Source of the DNA: Streptomyces scabiei 87.22
Lineage (GTDB): Bacteria > Actinomycetota > Actinomycetes > Streptomycetales > Streptomycetaceae
Length of the DNA: 64,000 nucleotides
Reading direction: 5' to 3'
Assembly (NCBI RefSeq): GCF_000091305.1
Contig: NC_013929.1
Span: forward strand, 3,906,001-3,970,000
Shown: in pieces, positions 25,268 to 33,002 of the stretch
Layout of the letters: every line of letters starts with the position of its first letter
Position numbering within the stretch: the first letter of the stretch is position 1
The notes under the pieces: model-generated
Seen by the model: the letters and a program-made list of their open reading frames with translations, nothing else
Told to the model about the DNA's origin: nothing
Databases searched by the model: none
Translations under genes and position numbers: made by a program

Positions 25268-26038
25268 ATGGCGCAGCAAGCAATGCCGGTCCGTATGCCC
25301 CGACTTGGGCGGACGATCGGCCCGGAGCCGAGCACGGTCGGCGGGGTGGTCCTTCTTCTCCCGGCCGGTGACGAGGCATCCACCCGCAGACCCTCCCCCG
25401 TACTGGCCGCGGCCTCCGTGCGTGCCCTCGGCCGCCGGCTCGCCCGCGCGGGCCGTACGGAGGGGCTGGCGGCCCATGTCGTGCACTACCGCCACCGGGG
25501 CTGGAACGGTACGGAGGCGCGGCTCGCGCGGGATGCCGAGTGGGCGGTGGACGAGGTGGTGCGGCGGTACGGGGACGTGCCGGTGTGTCTGGCCGGGCTC
25601 CACATGGGGGCGCGGGCGGCACTGCACGCGGGCGGGCACGAGGCCGTCAACTCGGTGCTGGCCATCGCCCCCTGGCTGCCCGAGGAGGACGTGGCGGCAC
25701 CGCCCGAACCGGTGAAGCAGCTGTCGGGGCGGCGGGTGCTGATCGTGCACGGGACGAACGACGAGCGGGTGGATCCCGAGCTGTCGTTCCGGTTCGCGGC
25801 GCGGGCGAAGAAGACGAACCCCGACATCTGCCGGTTCGAAGTGCACGCGGACCGGCACGGGTTGACCCAGTACCGGGACGAGGTGCATGCGCTGGCCGCG
25901 GACTTTGTGATGGGGGTGCTGTTCGGGCGGGCGTTCGCCCGCCCGGTGGAGGACGCGCTCGCCGCTCCGCCGCCGCTGGGGCTGCGGATGCCGCTTGCCT
26001 CCGGCTTCGGGGGGGCTCGCTCGCAGAGGGGTGGTTGA
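25268..26038 (+). CDS. Alpha/beta-hydrolase-fold protein with replaced nucleophile
   Basis: 256 residues. The fold is visible: strand VVLLLPAGDEAS, helix ALGRRLARAGRTEGLAAHVVHYRHRGWNG, nucleophile elbow, acid strand VLIVHGTNDERVDPE and the His region EVHADRHGLTQYRDEV. The elbow reads LAGLHMGARAAL where active enzymes have GxSxG, so the catalytic Ser is replaced by His. Either it is not a serine hydrolase or it has another function. It is divergent from add and shares the intergenic operator region. ATG at 25268. The C-terminal 30 residues look disordered. Confidence 0.8.
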   Translation: MAQQAMPVRMPRLGRTIGPEPSTVGGVVLLLPAGDEASTRRPSPVLAAASVRALGRRLARAGRTEGLAAHVVHYRHRGWNGTEARLARDAEWAVDEVVRRYGDVPVCLAGLHMGARAALHAGGHEAVNSVLAIAPWLPEEDVAAPPEPVKQLSGRRVLIVHGTNDERVDPELSFRFAARAKKTNPDICRFEVHADRHGLTQYRDEVHALAADFVMGVLFGRAFARPVEDALAAPPPLGLRMPLASGFGGARSQRGG

Positions 26039-26065
26039 AGGGTGTCTCGCGGCTGCAGGTCCGGT

Positions 26066-26142
26066 GGGGCTTCTCGCGCCCACGCGGCGGAGCCGCATCT
26101 CGATACAGCCCCGCGCCCCTGGAGACGACGGCCCTGCGGGCC
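26066..26142 (-). repeat. Dispersed intergenic repeat, copy B (types 1 and 2 fused)
   Basis: Read on the minus strand it follows repeat A closely, and its end (GTGGGCGCGAGAAGCCCC) merges into the type 2 ending. It lies between the 3' ends of the hydrolase-like and LysR genes, where its GGCCC-TGC-GGGCC hairpin may also help terminate transcription. Confidence 0.75.
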
Positions 26143-26145
26143 GCG

Positions 26146-27114
26146 TCAGTCGTGGAGCAGGCGGCCCCGCCTGGAGAGCAGGAACTTCTTGAAGGCCGCC
26201 ACCGGGGGCGTGTCCGGGTGGCCGTCGAGCCAGGCGACACCGATCTCCCTGGCCGCGCGCGGGGCCGTCACCGTCAGTTCCACCACTCCCGGCCGGGGAA
26301 CGGCCGGAGGGGGCAGGAGCGCCACGCCCAGCCCCGCCGCCACCAGGCCCCGCAGGGTCTCCGCCTCCTCCCCCTCGAAGGCGATGCGCGGTTTGAAGCC
26401 GGCCGCCTCGCAGAGGTCGTCGGTGATGCGGCGCATGCCGTAGCCGGGCTCCAGGGTGACGAAGGTTTCGTCGGCGGCCTCGGAGAGGCGGACGCGTTTG
26501 CGGGCGGCGAGGCGGTGGTCGGCCGGGACGACGAGCCGGAGCTTCTGTTCGTCGAGGCGGCGGGCCACCAAGTCGGGGGCGTCCGGGACGGGGGACGTGA
26601 GACAGAGATCGAGTTCGCCCGCGCGCAGGCGTTCGAGCATGGCCTCGCCGTAGTTCTGGACGAGGCTGAAGCGGACCCGGGGGTGCTCGGCGCGGAATGC
26701 CTGCAGCAGACCGGGGACGGTCTCGGCGCCCATGGTGTGCAGAAAGCCGAAGGCGACCTTGCCGGTGGCGGGGTCGGCGTCTGCGCGGACCTCGTCGGCG
26801 GCGCGCTCGATCTCGGCGAGGGCGCGCTCGACGGAGGCGTGGAAGGTGCGGCCGGCGTGGGTGAGGGAGACCGTGCGCCCCCGGCGGGCGAACAGGTCGA
26901 CGCCCAGGTCCTGTTCGAGGCGGACCATCGCCCGCGACAGCGTCGACTGCGGGACACGCATCTCGCGCGCGGCCCTGGTGACGTGCTCGGTGCGGGCGAC
27001 TCCGGCGAAGTAGGCGAGACGGGGGGCGAGCCGCAGGACGATGTCCTCGATGCTCTCGATGTCTTCTGTGTCACCGGACGGTGACAGGCGCGGCTCTGAC
27101 CTCTGCTGATGCAT
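26146..27114 (-). CDS. LysR-family transcriptional regulator
   Basis: 322 residues. The N-terminal helix-turn-helix is LAYFAGVARTEHVTRAAREMRVPQSTLSRAMVRLEQDLGVDLFARRGR, and a periplasmic-binding-like effector domain follows (KVAFGFLHTMGAETVPGLLQAFRAEHP, ELDLCLTSPVP, LVVPADHRLA, GMRRITDDLCEAAGF, GLGVALLPP). It is divergent from an MFS exporter with 66 bp between starts, the classical LysR-target layout (compare YnfL/YnfM). ATG at 27114. The ligand is unknown. Confidence 0.92.
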   Translation of the reverse strand: MHQQRSEPRLSPSGDTEDIESIEDIVLRLAPRLAYFAGVARTEHVTRAAREMRVPQSTLSRAMVRLEQDLGVDLFARRGRTVSLTHAGRTFHASVERALAEIERAADEVRADADPATGKVAFGFLHTMGAETVPGLLQAFRAEHPRVRFSLVQNYGEAMLERLRAGELDLCLTSPVPDAPDLVARRLDEQKLRLVVPADHRLAARKRVRLSEAADETFVTLEPGYGMRRITDDLCEAAGFKPRIAFEGEEAETLRGLVAAGLGVALLPPPAVPRPGVVELTVTAPRAAREIGVAWLDGHPDTPPVAAFKKFLLSRRGRLLHD

Positions 27115-27143
27115 CACGGGAACGATTATGGGGGTTCCATGCA

Positions 27144-27180
27144 TTGGACGGATGAACGGCGGCGTCCGTAGTTTCGAGGC
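27144..27180 (+). promoter_or_regulatory. Probable leaderless promoter of the MFS gene
   Basis: TTGGAC at 27144-27149, a 19-bp spacer and TAGTTT at 27169-27174, then exactly 6 nt before the ATG. There is no ribosome binding site, so the mRNA probably begins at the start codon. Confidence 0.6.
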
Positions 27181-28473
27181 ATGCCTTCCGCAAGTACCGG
27201 GGCGTCCACCACCGTGGGCGCCGTCCCAGCCGTAGCCCCCGCCGCCTCCTCCCCGTCCGCCGTCGACACCCGAGTGGCCCCGGGCGGGCCCGGCTACCGC
27301 CGGATGAGCCTGGCGCTGTTCCTCGCGGGCGTCGCGACCTTCGCCCTGCTGTACTCCACGCAGGCCCTGCTGCCGCTGATCTCGGACGGCTTCGCGAGCA
27401 CGGCGAGCGCGGCGAGCTGGACGGTGTCGGCGGCGACCGGGGCGCTGGCCCTGTTCGTGCTGCCGATGAGCGCGCTGTCCGAGCGGTTCGGGCGGCGCAC
27501 GGTGATGACGGCCTCGCTGGTGGTCGCGGTGACGGTCGGGCTGCTGATCCCCTTCGCGCCCTCGCTCGGCGCCCTGGTGGTGCTGCGGGCCGTGCAGGGC
27601 GCGGCGCTGGCCGGGGTGCCGGCCTCCGCGACCGCGTACCTCGCCGAGGAGGTCCGCCCCAAGGCCCTCATCACGGCGATCGGTCTCTTCGTCGCCGGCA
27701 ACAGCGTCGGCGGAATGAGCGGCCGTGTCGTCACGGGCTGGGTCGCGCAGGAGTGGGGCTGGCGGGTCGCGCTCGGCGTGCTCGGGGTGATCGCCGTCGG
27801 CTGCGCGGTCGCCTTCCGGCTGCTGCTTCCCGCGCCGAAGCACTTCGTGGCCGGGTCGCTGCGCCCGGCGGTGCTGGCCCGCACGGTCCGCGCCCACCTC
27901 GCGAACCCGCTGCTGCGGCGGCTGTACGCCATCGGTGCCCTGTTCATGACGGTCTTCGGCGGCGTCTACACGGTCATCGGCTACCGCCTCGCCGGGGACC
28001 CCTTCTCGCTGCCCCAGGGCGTCATCGGCTCGATCTTCCTGGTCTACCTGGTGGGCACGGTGTCGGCGTCGACCGCCGGGAAGCTGGTCGGCCGTCTCGG
28101 CCGGCGCGGCACCCTGTACCTGGCGGGCGCCACGACGGCCGCCGGGCTGCTGGTCTCGCTGTCCGACTCCCTCCCGGTGGTGCTGCTGGGCCTGGTCCTC
28201 ATCACCGCCGGATTCTTCGCCGGTCACGCCGCCGCGTCGTCGGCGGTCAGCCACACCGCGAAGGAGGGCCGCGCCCAGGCATCGGCGCTGTACCAGTCCG
28301 CGTACTACGTGGGCTCCAGCGCGGGCAGCACGCTGGGGGCCATCGCCTTCCACGCGGGGGGCTGGGGCGGGACGGTCGCCCTGGGCCTGCTGGCGGTGCT
28401 GGGGGTCGTGGGCATCACGGTGGCGGGCACCCGCGCGGCCCGCGCCCGGCGCGCGCTGACCCCGGCCTGCTGA
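27181..28473 (+). CDS. MFS transporter (YnfM-like)
   Basis: 430 residues with twelve predicted membrane helices, from MSLALFLAGVATFALLYSTQALLPLI to LGLLAVLGVVGITVAGT. The MFS loop motif between helices 2 and 3 is visible as SALSERFGRRTVM, and GRLGRRGTLYL is the second-half equivalent. A flexible 40-residue Ala/Pro/Ser N-terminus precedes the first helix. It is an inner-membrane secondary transporter, probably for efflux, under the divergent LysR regulator (inference from layout). Confidence 0.92.
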   Translation: MPSASTGASTTVGAVPAVAPAASSPSAVDTRVAPGGPGYRRMSLALFLAGVATFALLYSTQALLPLISDGFASTASAASWTVSAATGALALFVLPMSALSERFGRRTVMTASLVVAVTVGLLIPFAPSLGALVVLRAVQGAALAGVPASATAYLAEEVRPKALITAIGLFVAGNSVGGMSGRVVTGWVAQEWGWRVALGVLGVIAVGCAVAFRLLLPAPKHFVAGSLRPAVLARTVRAHLANPLLRRLYAIGALFMTVFGGVYTVIGYRLAGDPFSLPQGVIGSIFLVYLVGTVSASTAGKLVGRLGRRGTLYLAGATTAAGLLVSLSDSLPVVLLGLVLITAGFFAGHAAASSAVSHTAKEGRAQASALYQSAYYVGSSAGSTLGAIAFHAGGWGGTVALGLLAVLGVVGITVAGTRAARARRALTPAC

Positions 28474-28479
28474 TCCGAC

Positions 28480-28508
28480 GGGTCCGCGCGACGCGTCCGC
28501 GCGGACCC
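28480..28508 (+). terminator. Hairpin terminator after the MFS gene
   Basis: An 11-bp stem, GGGTCCGCGCG with CGCGCGGACCC, and a 7-nt loop start 7 nt after the stop codon. Confidence 0.75.
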
Positions 28509-28590
28509 TCGTGAACGGCCCCGCACCCCTGTGACCTGCCCCTTCCTCCCTTCCCCAGGCCATTGTCAGTGGGCTGCGGTAGCTTCCGAG

Positions 28591-28638
28591 GTGTTGGTAC
28601 GCACAGGGATGCCACAGGGGTGGGTTGGCCATGGGTGA
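28591..28638 (+). other. Possible 15-codon leader ORF before the sigma gene
   Basis: A GTG at 28591 lies 5 nt after TAGCTT (28580-28585), so it may be the 5' end of a leaderless message. Its frame (MLVRTGMPQGWVGHG) stops with a TGA at 28636-28638 that overlaps the sigma gene's first codons. It could couple or tune sigma translation. This is speculative. Confidence 0.25.
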
Positions 28639-29635
28639 CGGTACGGCGACGGCGACGGCGGAGCTCGATGTCCGGTTGGAGAAGCACCGGGTCGAGCTGA
28701 CCGGGTACTGCTATCGGATGCTGGGCTCGTCCTTCGAGGCGGAGGACGCCGTGCAGGACACGATGATCCGCGCCTGGCGCAGCCACGAGAAGTTCGAGGG
28801 CCGCTCGTCCCTGCGGTCCTGGCTGTACCGGATCGCCACCAACGTGTGCCTGGACATGCTGACCGCGGGGAACAAGAGGGCCCGGCCCATGGATCTCACC
28901 GACTCCACGCCCCTGGCCCGGGCCGCCCTCTCCCCCCGCCCCGACAACACCTGGCTGGAGCCCGTGCCGGACGCCCGGGTGCTGCCGACGACCGACGACC
29001 CGGCGGAGGCCGCCGTCGCGAAGGAGTCGGTGCGGCTGGCGTTCGTCGCCGCGCTGCAGAAGCTGCCGTCGAAGCAGCGGGCCGTGCTCATCCTGCGTGA
29101 GGTGCTGGCCTGGAAGGCGAGCGAGGTCGCCGAGCTGCTCGACACCTCCGTCGCCTCGGTGAACAGCGCCCTGCAGCGGGCCCGCGCGACCCTCGCCGAG
29201 GGCGGGCAGGCCGCCGCCGATGTCTCCGACCCGCTCGACGAGGAGCAGCGCAAGCTGCTCGACCGCTATGTGGCCGCCTTCGAGGGATACGACATGGCGG
29301 CGCTGACGGCCCTGCTGCACGAGGACGCGGTCATGACGATGCCGCCGTTCGACCTCTGGCTGACCGGCACGGGCGACATCACCGGGTTCATGACGACGCT
29401 CGGCGCGGCCTGCGCCGGCTCGCACCTGGTGCCCGTCGAGGTCAACGGCCTGCCGGGCTTCGCGCAGTACAAGCCGGACCCCGACAGCGGCGGGTTCACC
29501 GCGTGGGCGGTGCAGGCGCTGGAGATCTCAGAGGGCCGGATCGCCGGATTCCACTGCTTCCTGGACACCGCCCGCTGGTTCCCCCTCTTCGGCCTGCCCC
29601 TCCACCTCGAAGGCAAGCCCGACCAGCCGCAGTAG
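28631..29635 (+). CDS. Sigma-70 family (ECF) factor with SnoaL-like C-terminal domain
   Basis: 334 residues. Region 2 (KHRVELTGYCYRMLGSSFEAEDAVQDTMIRAWRSHEKFEGRSSLRSWLYRIATNVCLDML) and region 4 (LQKLPSKQRAVLILREVLAWKASEVAELLDTSVASVNSALQRARATL) are clear. A C-terminal domain of about 120 residues resembles the SnoaL/NTF2 fold (DRYVAAFEGYDMAALTALLHEDAVMTMPPFDLWLTG). Such C-terminal domains in ECF groups lacking an anti-sigma gene act as built-in regulators (known for similar groups). ATG at 28631 is chosen; a TTG at 28625 is possible. The last 108 bp overlap the STAS gene on the opposite strand. Confidence 0.9.
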   Translation: MGDGTATATAELDVRLEKHRVELTGYCYRMLGSSFEAEDAVQDTMIRAWRSHEKFEGRSSLRSWLYRIATNVCLDMLTAGNKRARPMDLTDSTPLARAALSPRPDNTWLEPVPDARVLPTTDDPAEAAVAKESVRLAFVAALQKLPSKQRAVLILREVLAWKASEVAELLDTSVASVNSALQRARATLAEGGQAAADVSDPLDEEQRKLLDRYVAAFEGYDMAALTALLHEDAVMTMPPFDLWLTGTGDITGFMTTLGAACAGSHLVPVEVNGLPGFAQYKPDPDSGGFTAWAVQALEISEGRIAGFHCFLDTARWFPLFGLPLHLEGKPDQPQ

Positions 29636-29914
29636 CGCGCCCAGCGCGGGGGCGGGGTCCCGCAGCCGTATCCGGCCCCCGGCCCGCCGTGCGGTGAGCT
29701 GCAACCGGGCCAGGGCGTCGACGGCGGCCAGGCCCGGCGGGCCGATACCGGCGACGTCGCACACCACGGTCCCGCCCCCGGTCGTCTCCAGTCGCGCGCG
29801 TACCTCGGCACAGAGCCGAGGTACCTCGTCCCGGGTGAGAGGGCCTGGCAGTACGAGTACGGCGGGTGTCGTCGCGTCCACGACCGGTAGACCGGGAAGA
29901 GTCCCGGAACTCAT
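29528..29914 (-). CDS. STAS-domain protein
   Basis: 128 residues. A STAS fold is visible: LVLPGPLTRDEVPRLCAEVRARLETTGGGTVVCDVAGIGPPGLAAVDALARLQLTARRAGGRIRLRDPAPALGALLRLVGL. In anti-sigma antagonists the loop after the second strand carries a phosphorylatable Ser (DSSGL); here it reads GPPGL, so kinase control is unlikely and the protein is closer to MlaB-like STAS proteins. It lies 53 bp after deoA on the same strand and overlaps the sigma gene's 3' end by 108 bp antisense. The start has no clear Shine-Dalgarno. Confidence 0.72.
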   Translation of the reverse strand: MSSGTLPGLPVVDATTPAVLVLPGPLTRDEVPRLCAEVRARLETTGGGTVVCDVAGIGPPGLAAVDALARLQLTARRAGGRIRLRDPAPALGALLRLVGLAFEVEGQAEEGEPAGGVQEAVESGDPAL

Positions 29915-29967
29915 CGCGGAGGCGACCACACCCGCCGTGGCCCGCCCTGATCCGTGGTGCGGCCGTC

Positions 29968-31269
29968 TCAGGCGATGCGGTCCAGCACGATCGGCGTCGG
30001 CTCGTACGCGGTGCCGGGGGCGCCGATGTCGTACGAGCCCGCGACGGCCTCCAGGGCATAGTCGAAACGCTCGGGGGTGTCGGTGTGCAGGGTCAGCAGG
30101 GGCTGGCCCTCGGTGACCGTGTCGCCGGGCTTGGCGTGCAGCTCGACGCCCGCGGCGGCCTGCACCGGGTCCTCCTTGCGGGCGCGTCCGGCGCCGAGAC
30201 GCCAGGCGGCGATGCCGATGTCGTAGGCGTCGAGGCGGGTCAGGACGCCGGAGGCGGCCGCCTTCACCACGTGCTGCTCGCGCGAGGTCGGGAGCGGGGC
30301 GTCGGGGTCGCCGCCCTGGGCCGCGATCATGCGGCGCCACGCGTCCATCGCCGAGCCGTCGGCCAGCGCCTTCGCCGGGTCGGCGTCCTTCACACCGGCC
30401 GCGTCGAGCATCTCTCGGGCCAGGGCGATCGTCAGCTCCACGACATCCGCCGGGCCGCCGCCCGCCAGGACCTCGACCGACTCGCGGACCTCCAGGGCGT
30501 TGCCGGCGGTGAGGCCGAGGGGGGTCGACATGTCCGTGAGGAGGGCGACCGTCTTCACGCCGTGGTCCGTGCCCAGGCCGACCATCGTGGACGCCAGTTC
30601 GCGCGCGTCCTCCAGGGTCTTCATGAAGGCACCGCTGCCGACCTTCACGTCCAGGACCAGCGAGCCGGTGCCCTCGGCGATCTTCTTGGACATGATGGAG
30701 GAGGCGATCAGCGGGATGGCCTCGACCGTGCCGGTGACGTCGCGGAGCGCGTAGAGCTTCTTGTCCGCCGGGGCCAGACCGTCGCCCGCGGCGCAGATGA
30801 CCGCGCCGACCTCGTCCAGGACGTTCAGCATCTCCTCGTTGGAGAGCAGGGCGCGCCAGCCGGGGATGGACTCCAGCTTGTCGAGGGTGCCGCCGGTGTG
30901 GCCGAGGCCGCGGCCCGAGAGCTGGGGGACGGCCGCGCCGCAGGCCGCCACCAGGGGGGCGAGCGGGAGGGTGATCTTGTCTCCGACGCCGCCCGTGGAG
31001 TGCTTGTCGGCGGTGGGACGGGACAGGGACGAGAAGTCCATGCGCTCACCGGAGGCGATCATCGCGGCAGTCCAGCGGGCGATCTCCCGGCGGTCCATGC
31101 CGTTGAGGAGGATCGCCATGTTGAGGGCGGCCATCTGGTAGTCGGCGACCTCGCCGCGGGTGTACGCGTCGATGACCCAGTCGATCTGCTCGTCGCTGAG
31201 TTCGCCGCGGTCCCGCTTGGTGCGGATGACCGAGATGGCGTCCATCGACATCGTGGTCGGCTTCGTCAT
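29968..31269 (-). CDS. deoA: Thymidine (pyrimidine-nucleoside) phosphorylase
   Basis: 433 residues. It cleaves thymidine or deoxyuridine with phosphate to base and 2-deoxyribose-1-phosphate. Visible are the N-terminal alpha domain (DAISVIRTKRDRGELSDEQIDWVIDAYTRGEVADYQMAALNMAILLNGM), the phosphate signature SLSRPTADKHSTGGVGDKITLPLAPLVAACG, SGRGLGHTGGTLDKLESIPG and the C-terminal barrel (HAKPGDTVTEGQPLLTLHTD). GGAAGGAAAG precedes the ATG at 31269. A strong hairpin separates it from cdd, so it may be reached only by read-through or have its own promoter. It has no CTACGCGCGTAG site of its own. Confidence 0.95.
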   Translation of the reverse strand: MTKPTTMSMDAISVIRTKRDRGELSDEQIDWVIDAYTRGEVADYQMAALNMAILLNGMDRREIARWTAAMIASGERMDFSSLSRPTADKHSTGGVGDKITLPLAPLVAACGAAVPQLSGRGLGHTGGTLDKLESIPGWRALLSNEEMLNVLDEVGAVICAAGDGLAPADKKLYALRDVTGTVEAIPLIASSIMSKKIAEGTGSLVLDVKVGSGAFMKTLEDARELASTMVGLGTDHGVKTVALLTDMSTPLGLTAGNALEVRESVEVLAGGGPADVVELTIALAREMLDAAGVKDADPAKALADGSAMDAWRRMIAAQGGDPDAPLPTSREQHVVKAAASGVLTRLDAYDIGIAAWRLGAGRARKEDPVQAAAGVELHAKPGDTVTEGQPLLTLHTDTPERFDYALEAVAGSYDIGAPGTAYEPTPIVLDRIA

Positions 31270-31298
31270 GGCTTTCCTTCCGAGGTTCTGCTGAAAAG

Positions 31299-31333
31299 GT
31301 GCGGCCCCCCTGAGCAACTCAGGGGGGCCGCAC
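31299..31333 (-). terminator. Strong hairpin between cdd and deoA
   Basis: A perfect 16-bp stem (GTGCGGCCCCCCTGAG and its complement) with loop CAA lies 6 nt after the cdd stop. It should limit expression of deoA from the importer operon. Confidence 0.85.
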
Positions 31334-31338
31334 AGGAG

Positions 31339-31731
31339 TTACTTGGTGAGATGGTCCGGGCCGAAGGCCTGGGGCAGCATCTCCGAGAGCGGCAGGATGC
31401 CCGCCGGGGTCTCCAGCAGCAGGTCCGCGCCGCCGAACTCGTAGAGCAGCTGCCGGCAGCGGCCGCACGGGACGAGGATGTCGCCCTTGCCGTCCACACA
31501 GGTGAAGTGGGTGAGACGGCCGCCGCCGCTGTTCTGCAGCTCGGAGACCAGGCCGCACTCCGCGCACAGGCCGAGGCCGTAACTGGCGTTCTCGACGTTG
31601 CAGCCGGAGACGATCCGGCCGTCGTCGACGAGGGCGGCCACACCGACCGGGTAGCCGGAGTACGGGGCGTACGCCCGGGACATGGCGTCCCGGGCCACCG
31701 TGCGCAGCCGGGCCCAGTCGACGGCGGTCAC
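31339..31731 (-). CDS. cdd: Cytidine deaminase
   Basis: 130 residues, the small tetrameric type. It converts (deoxy)cytidine to (deoxy)uridine, feeding DeoA. Zinc ligands and the catalytic Glu are in GLCAECGLV and PCGRCRQLL; the substrate region is YAPYSGYPVGVAALV and GCNVENASYGLG. The GTG at 31731 overlaps the permease stop by 4 bp (GTGA), so it is the last coupled gene of the importer operon. Confidence 0.95.
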   Translation of the reverse strand: MTAVDWARLRTVARDAMSRAYAPYSGYPVGVAALVDDGRIVSGCNVENASYGLGLCAECGLVSELQNSGGGRLTHFTCVDGKGDILVPCGRCRQLLYEFGGADLLLETPAGILPLSEMLPQAFGPDHLTK

Positions 31732-33002
31732 TTGCCCTGTCCCTTCCGGTACGGCAGGCCGTCCGCCTTCGGCATCCGCAGCCGCTGGGCCGAGAGCGCG
31801 AGGACGATCAGGGTGATGACGTACGGCGTGGCGGCGACGACCTGGTTCGGGACCTCGTTGGTGGTCGCGTACCAGGTGAAGACCAGGGCGCCGATGACGA
31901 AGGTGATGGCGGCCGGGACGTACTTCTTGCGGACGGCCTGCCAGATCGCGCCGATGACCAGGAGCAGCGCGCCGAGCAGCAGCAGGGCGTGGACGTTCTC
32001 GGAGCCGCCGCGCAGGTTGAGGCTGTCGGTGTAGCCGAAGAGGCCGGCGCCGAGGGCGAGGCCGCCCGGCATCCAGTTGCCGAAGATCATCGCGGCGAGA
32101 CCGATGTAACCGCGGCCGCTGGTCTGGCCCTCCAGGTAGAACGGGTTGGCGACGATGGAGAGGAAGGCTCCGCCGAGGCCGGCCAGACCGCCGGAGATGA
32201 TCACGGCGAGGTACTTGTACTTGTAGACGTTGACGCCGAGGGACTCGGCGGCGATCGGGTTCTCGCCGCAGGAGCGCAGACGCAGACCGAAGGCGCTGCG
32301 CCACAGGATCCACCAGGTGGCGGGGATCAGCGCGACGGCGAGCAGGGTCAGCCAGGAGACGTTGGTGACGAGGCCGCCGAGCAGGCCGGCGAGGTCGGAG
32401 ACGAAGAACCAGCCCTTCTCGTTGAGGGTCTGGAGCGCGTCGGAGAGTCCTGGCACCGTGAAGTCGCCGAGTGCGTCGACCGGCGGGGACTGCTTGGCGG
32501 AGCCGCCCTGGTGGCCCTCGAAGGCGAGGGGCGCGAGGTAGCGGGTGGCGCCGAGGGCGAGGATGTTGATGGCCACACCGGAGACGATGTGGTTGACGTT
32601 GAAGGTGACGGTGACGAAGGCGTGCAGCAGACCGCCGACGCAGCCGCCGATGATGCCGACCAGGACACCGGTCCACGGGCCCCACTGGAAGCCGGCCCAG
32701 GCGCCGAACCAGGTGCCGAGGATCATCATGCCTTCGAGGCCGATGTTGACGACGCCCGCGCGCTCGGCCCACAGGCCGCCGAGACCGGCGAGGCCGATCG
32801 GGACGGCCAGCTCCAGCGCGGTGGACATCTGGCTGACGTTGGTGATGCCGTCGGCGCCGGTGATGATGCGGACGATCGAGGTGAGTGCCAGGACGCCGGC
32901 GATGACCAGCAGCAGCACGGGCAGCGACATCTTGCGCCCGGTGGGGGCGGTCGGCTCCAGCGAGGGCTGGTTGAGGTCGGTCGCGGTGGTGCTCGTGGTC
33001 AT
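31728..33002 (-). CDS. Nucleoside ABC importer permease 2
   Basis: 424 residues, BPD_transp_2 type permease with eight to ten membrane helices. Visible family segments are PIGLAGLGGLWAERAGVVNIGLEGMMILGTWFGA, NVNHIVSGVAINILALGATRYL, RSCGENPIAAESLGVNVYKYKYLAVIISGGLAGLGGAFLS and AMIFGNWMPGGLALGAGLFG. The AESLGVN-type cytoplasmic loop contacts the ATPase. It overlaps permease 1 by 4 bp (ATGA) and cdd by 4 bp. It pairs with permease 1 to form the transmembrane channel. Confidence 0.93.
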   Translation of the reverse strand: MTTSTTATDLNQPSLEPTAPTGRKMSLPVLLLVIAGVLALTSIVRIITGADGITNVSQMSTALELAVPIGLAGLGGLWAERAGVVNIGLEGMMILGTWFGAWAGFQWGPWTGVLVGIIGGCVGGLLHAFVTVTFNVNHIVSGVAINILALGATRYLAPLAFEGHQGGSAKQSPPVDALGDFTVPGLSDALQTLNEKGWFFVSDLAGLLGGLVTNVSWLTLLAVALIPATWWILWRSAFGLRLRSCGENPIAAESLGVNVYKYKYLAVIISGGLAGLGGAFLSIVANPFYLEGQTSGRGYIGLAAMIFGNWMPGGLALGAGLFGYTDSLNLRGGSENVHALLLLGALLLVIGAIWQAVRKKYVPAAITFVIGALVFTWYATTNEVPNQVVAATPYVITLIVLALSAQRLRMPKADGLPYRKGQGK

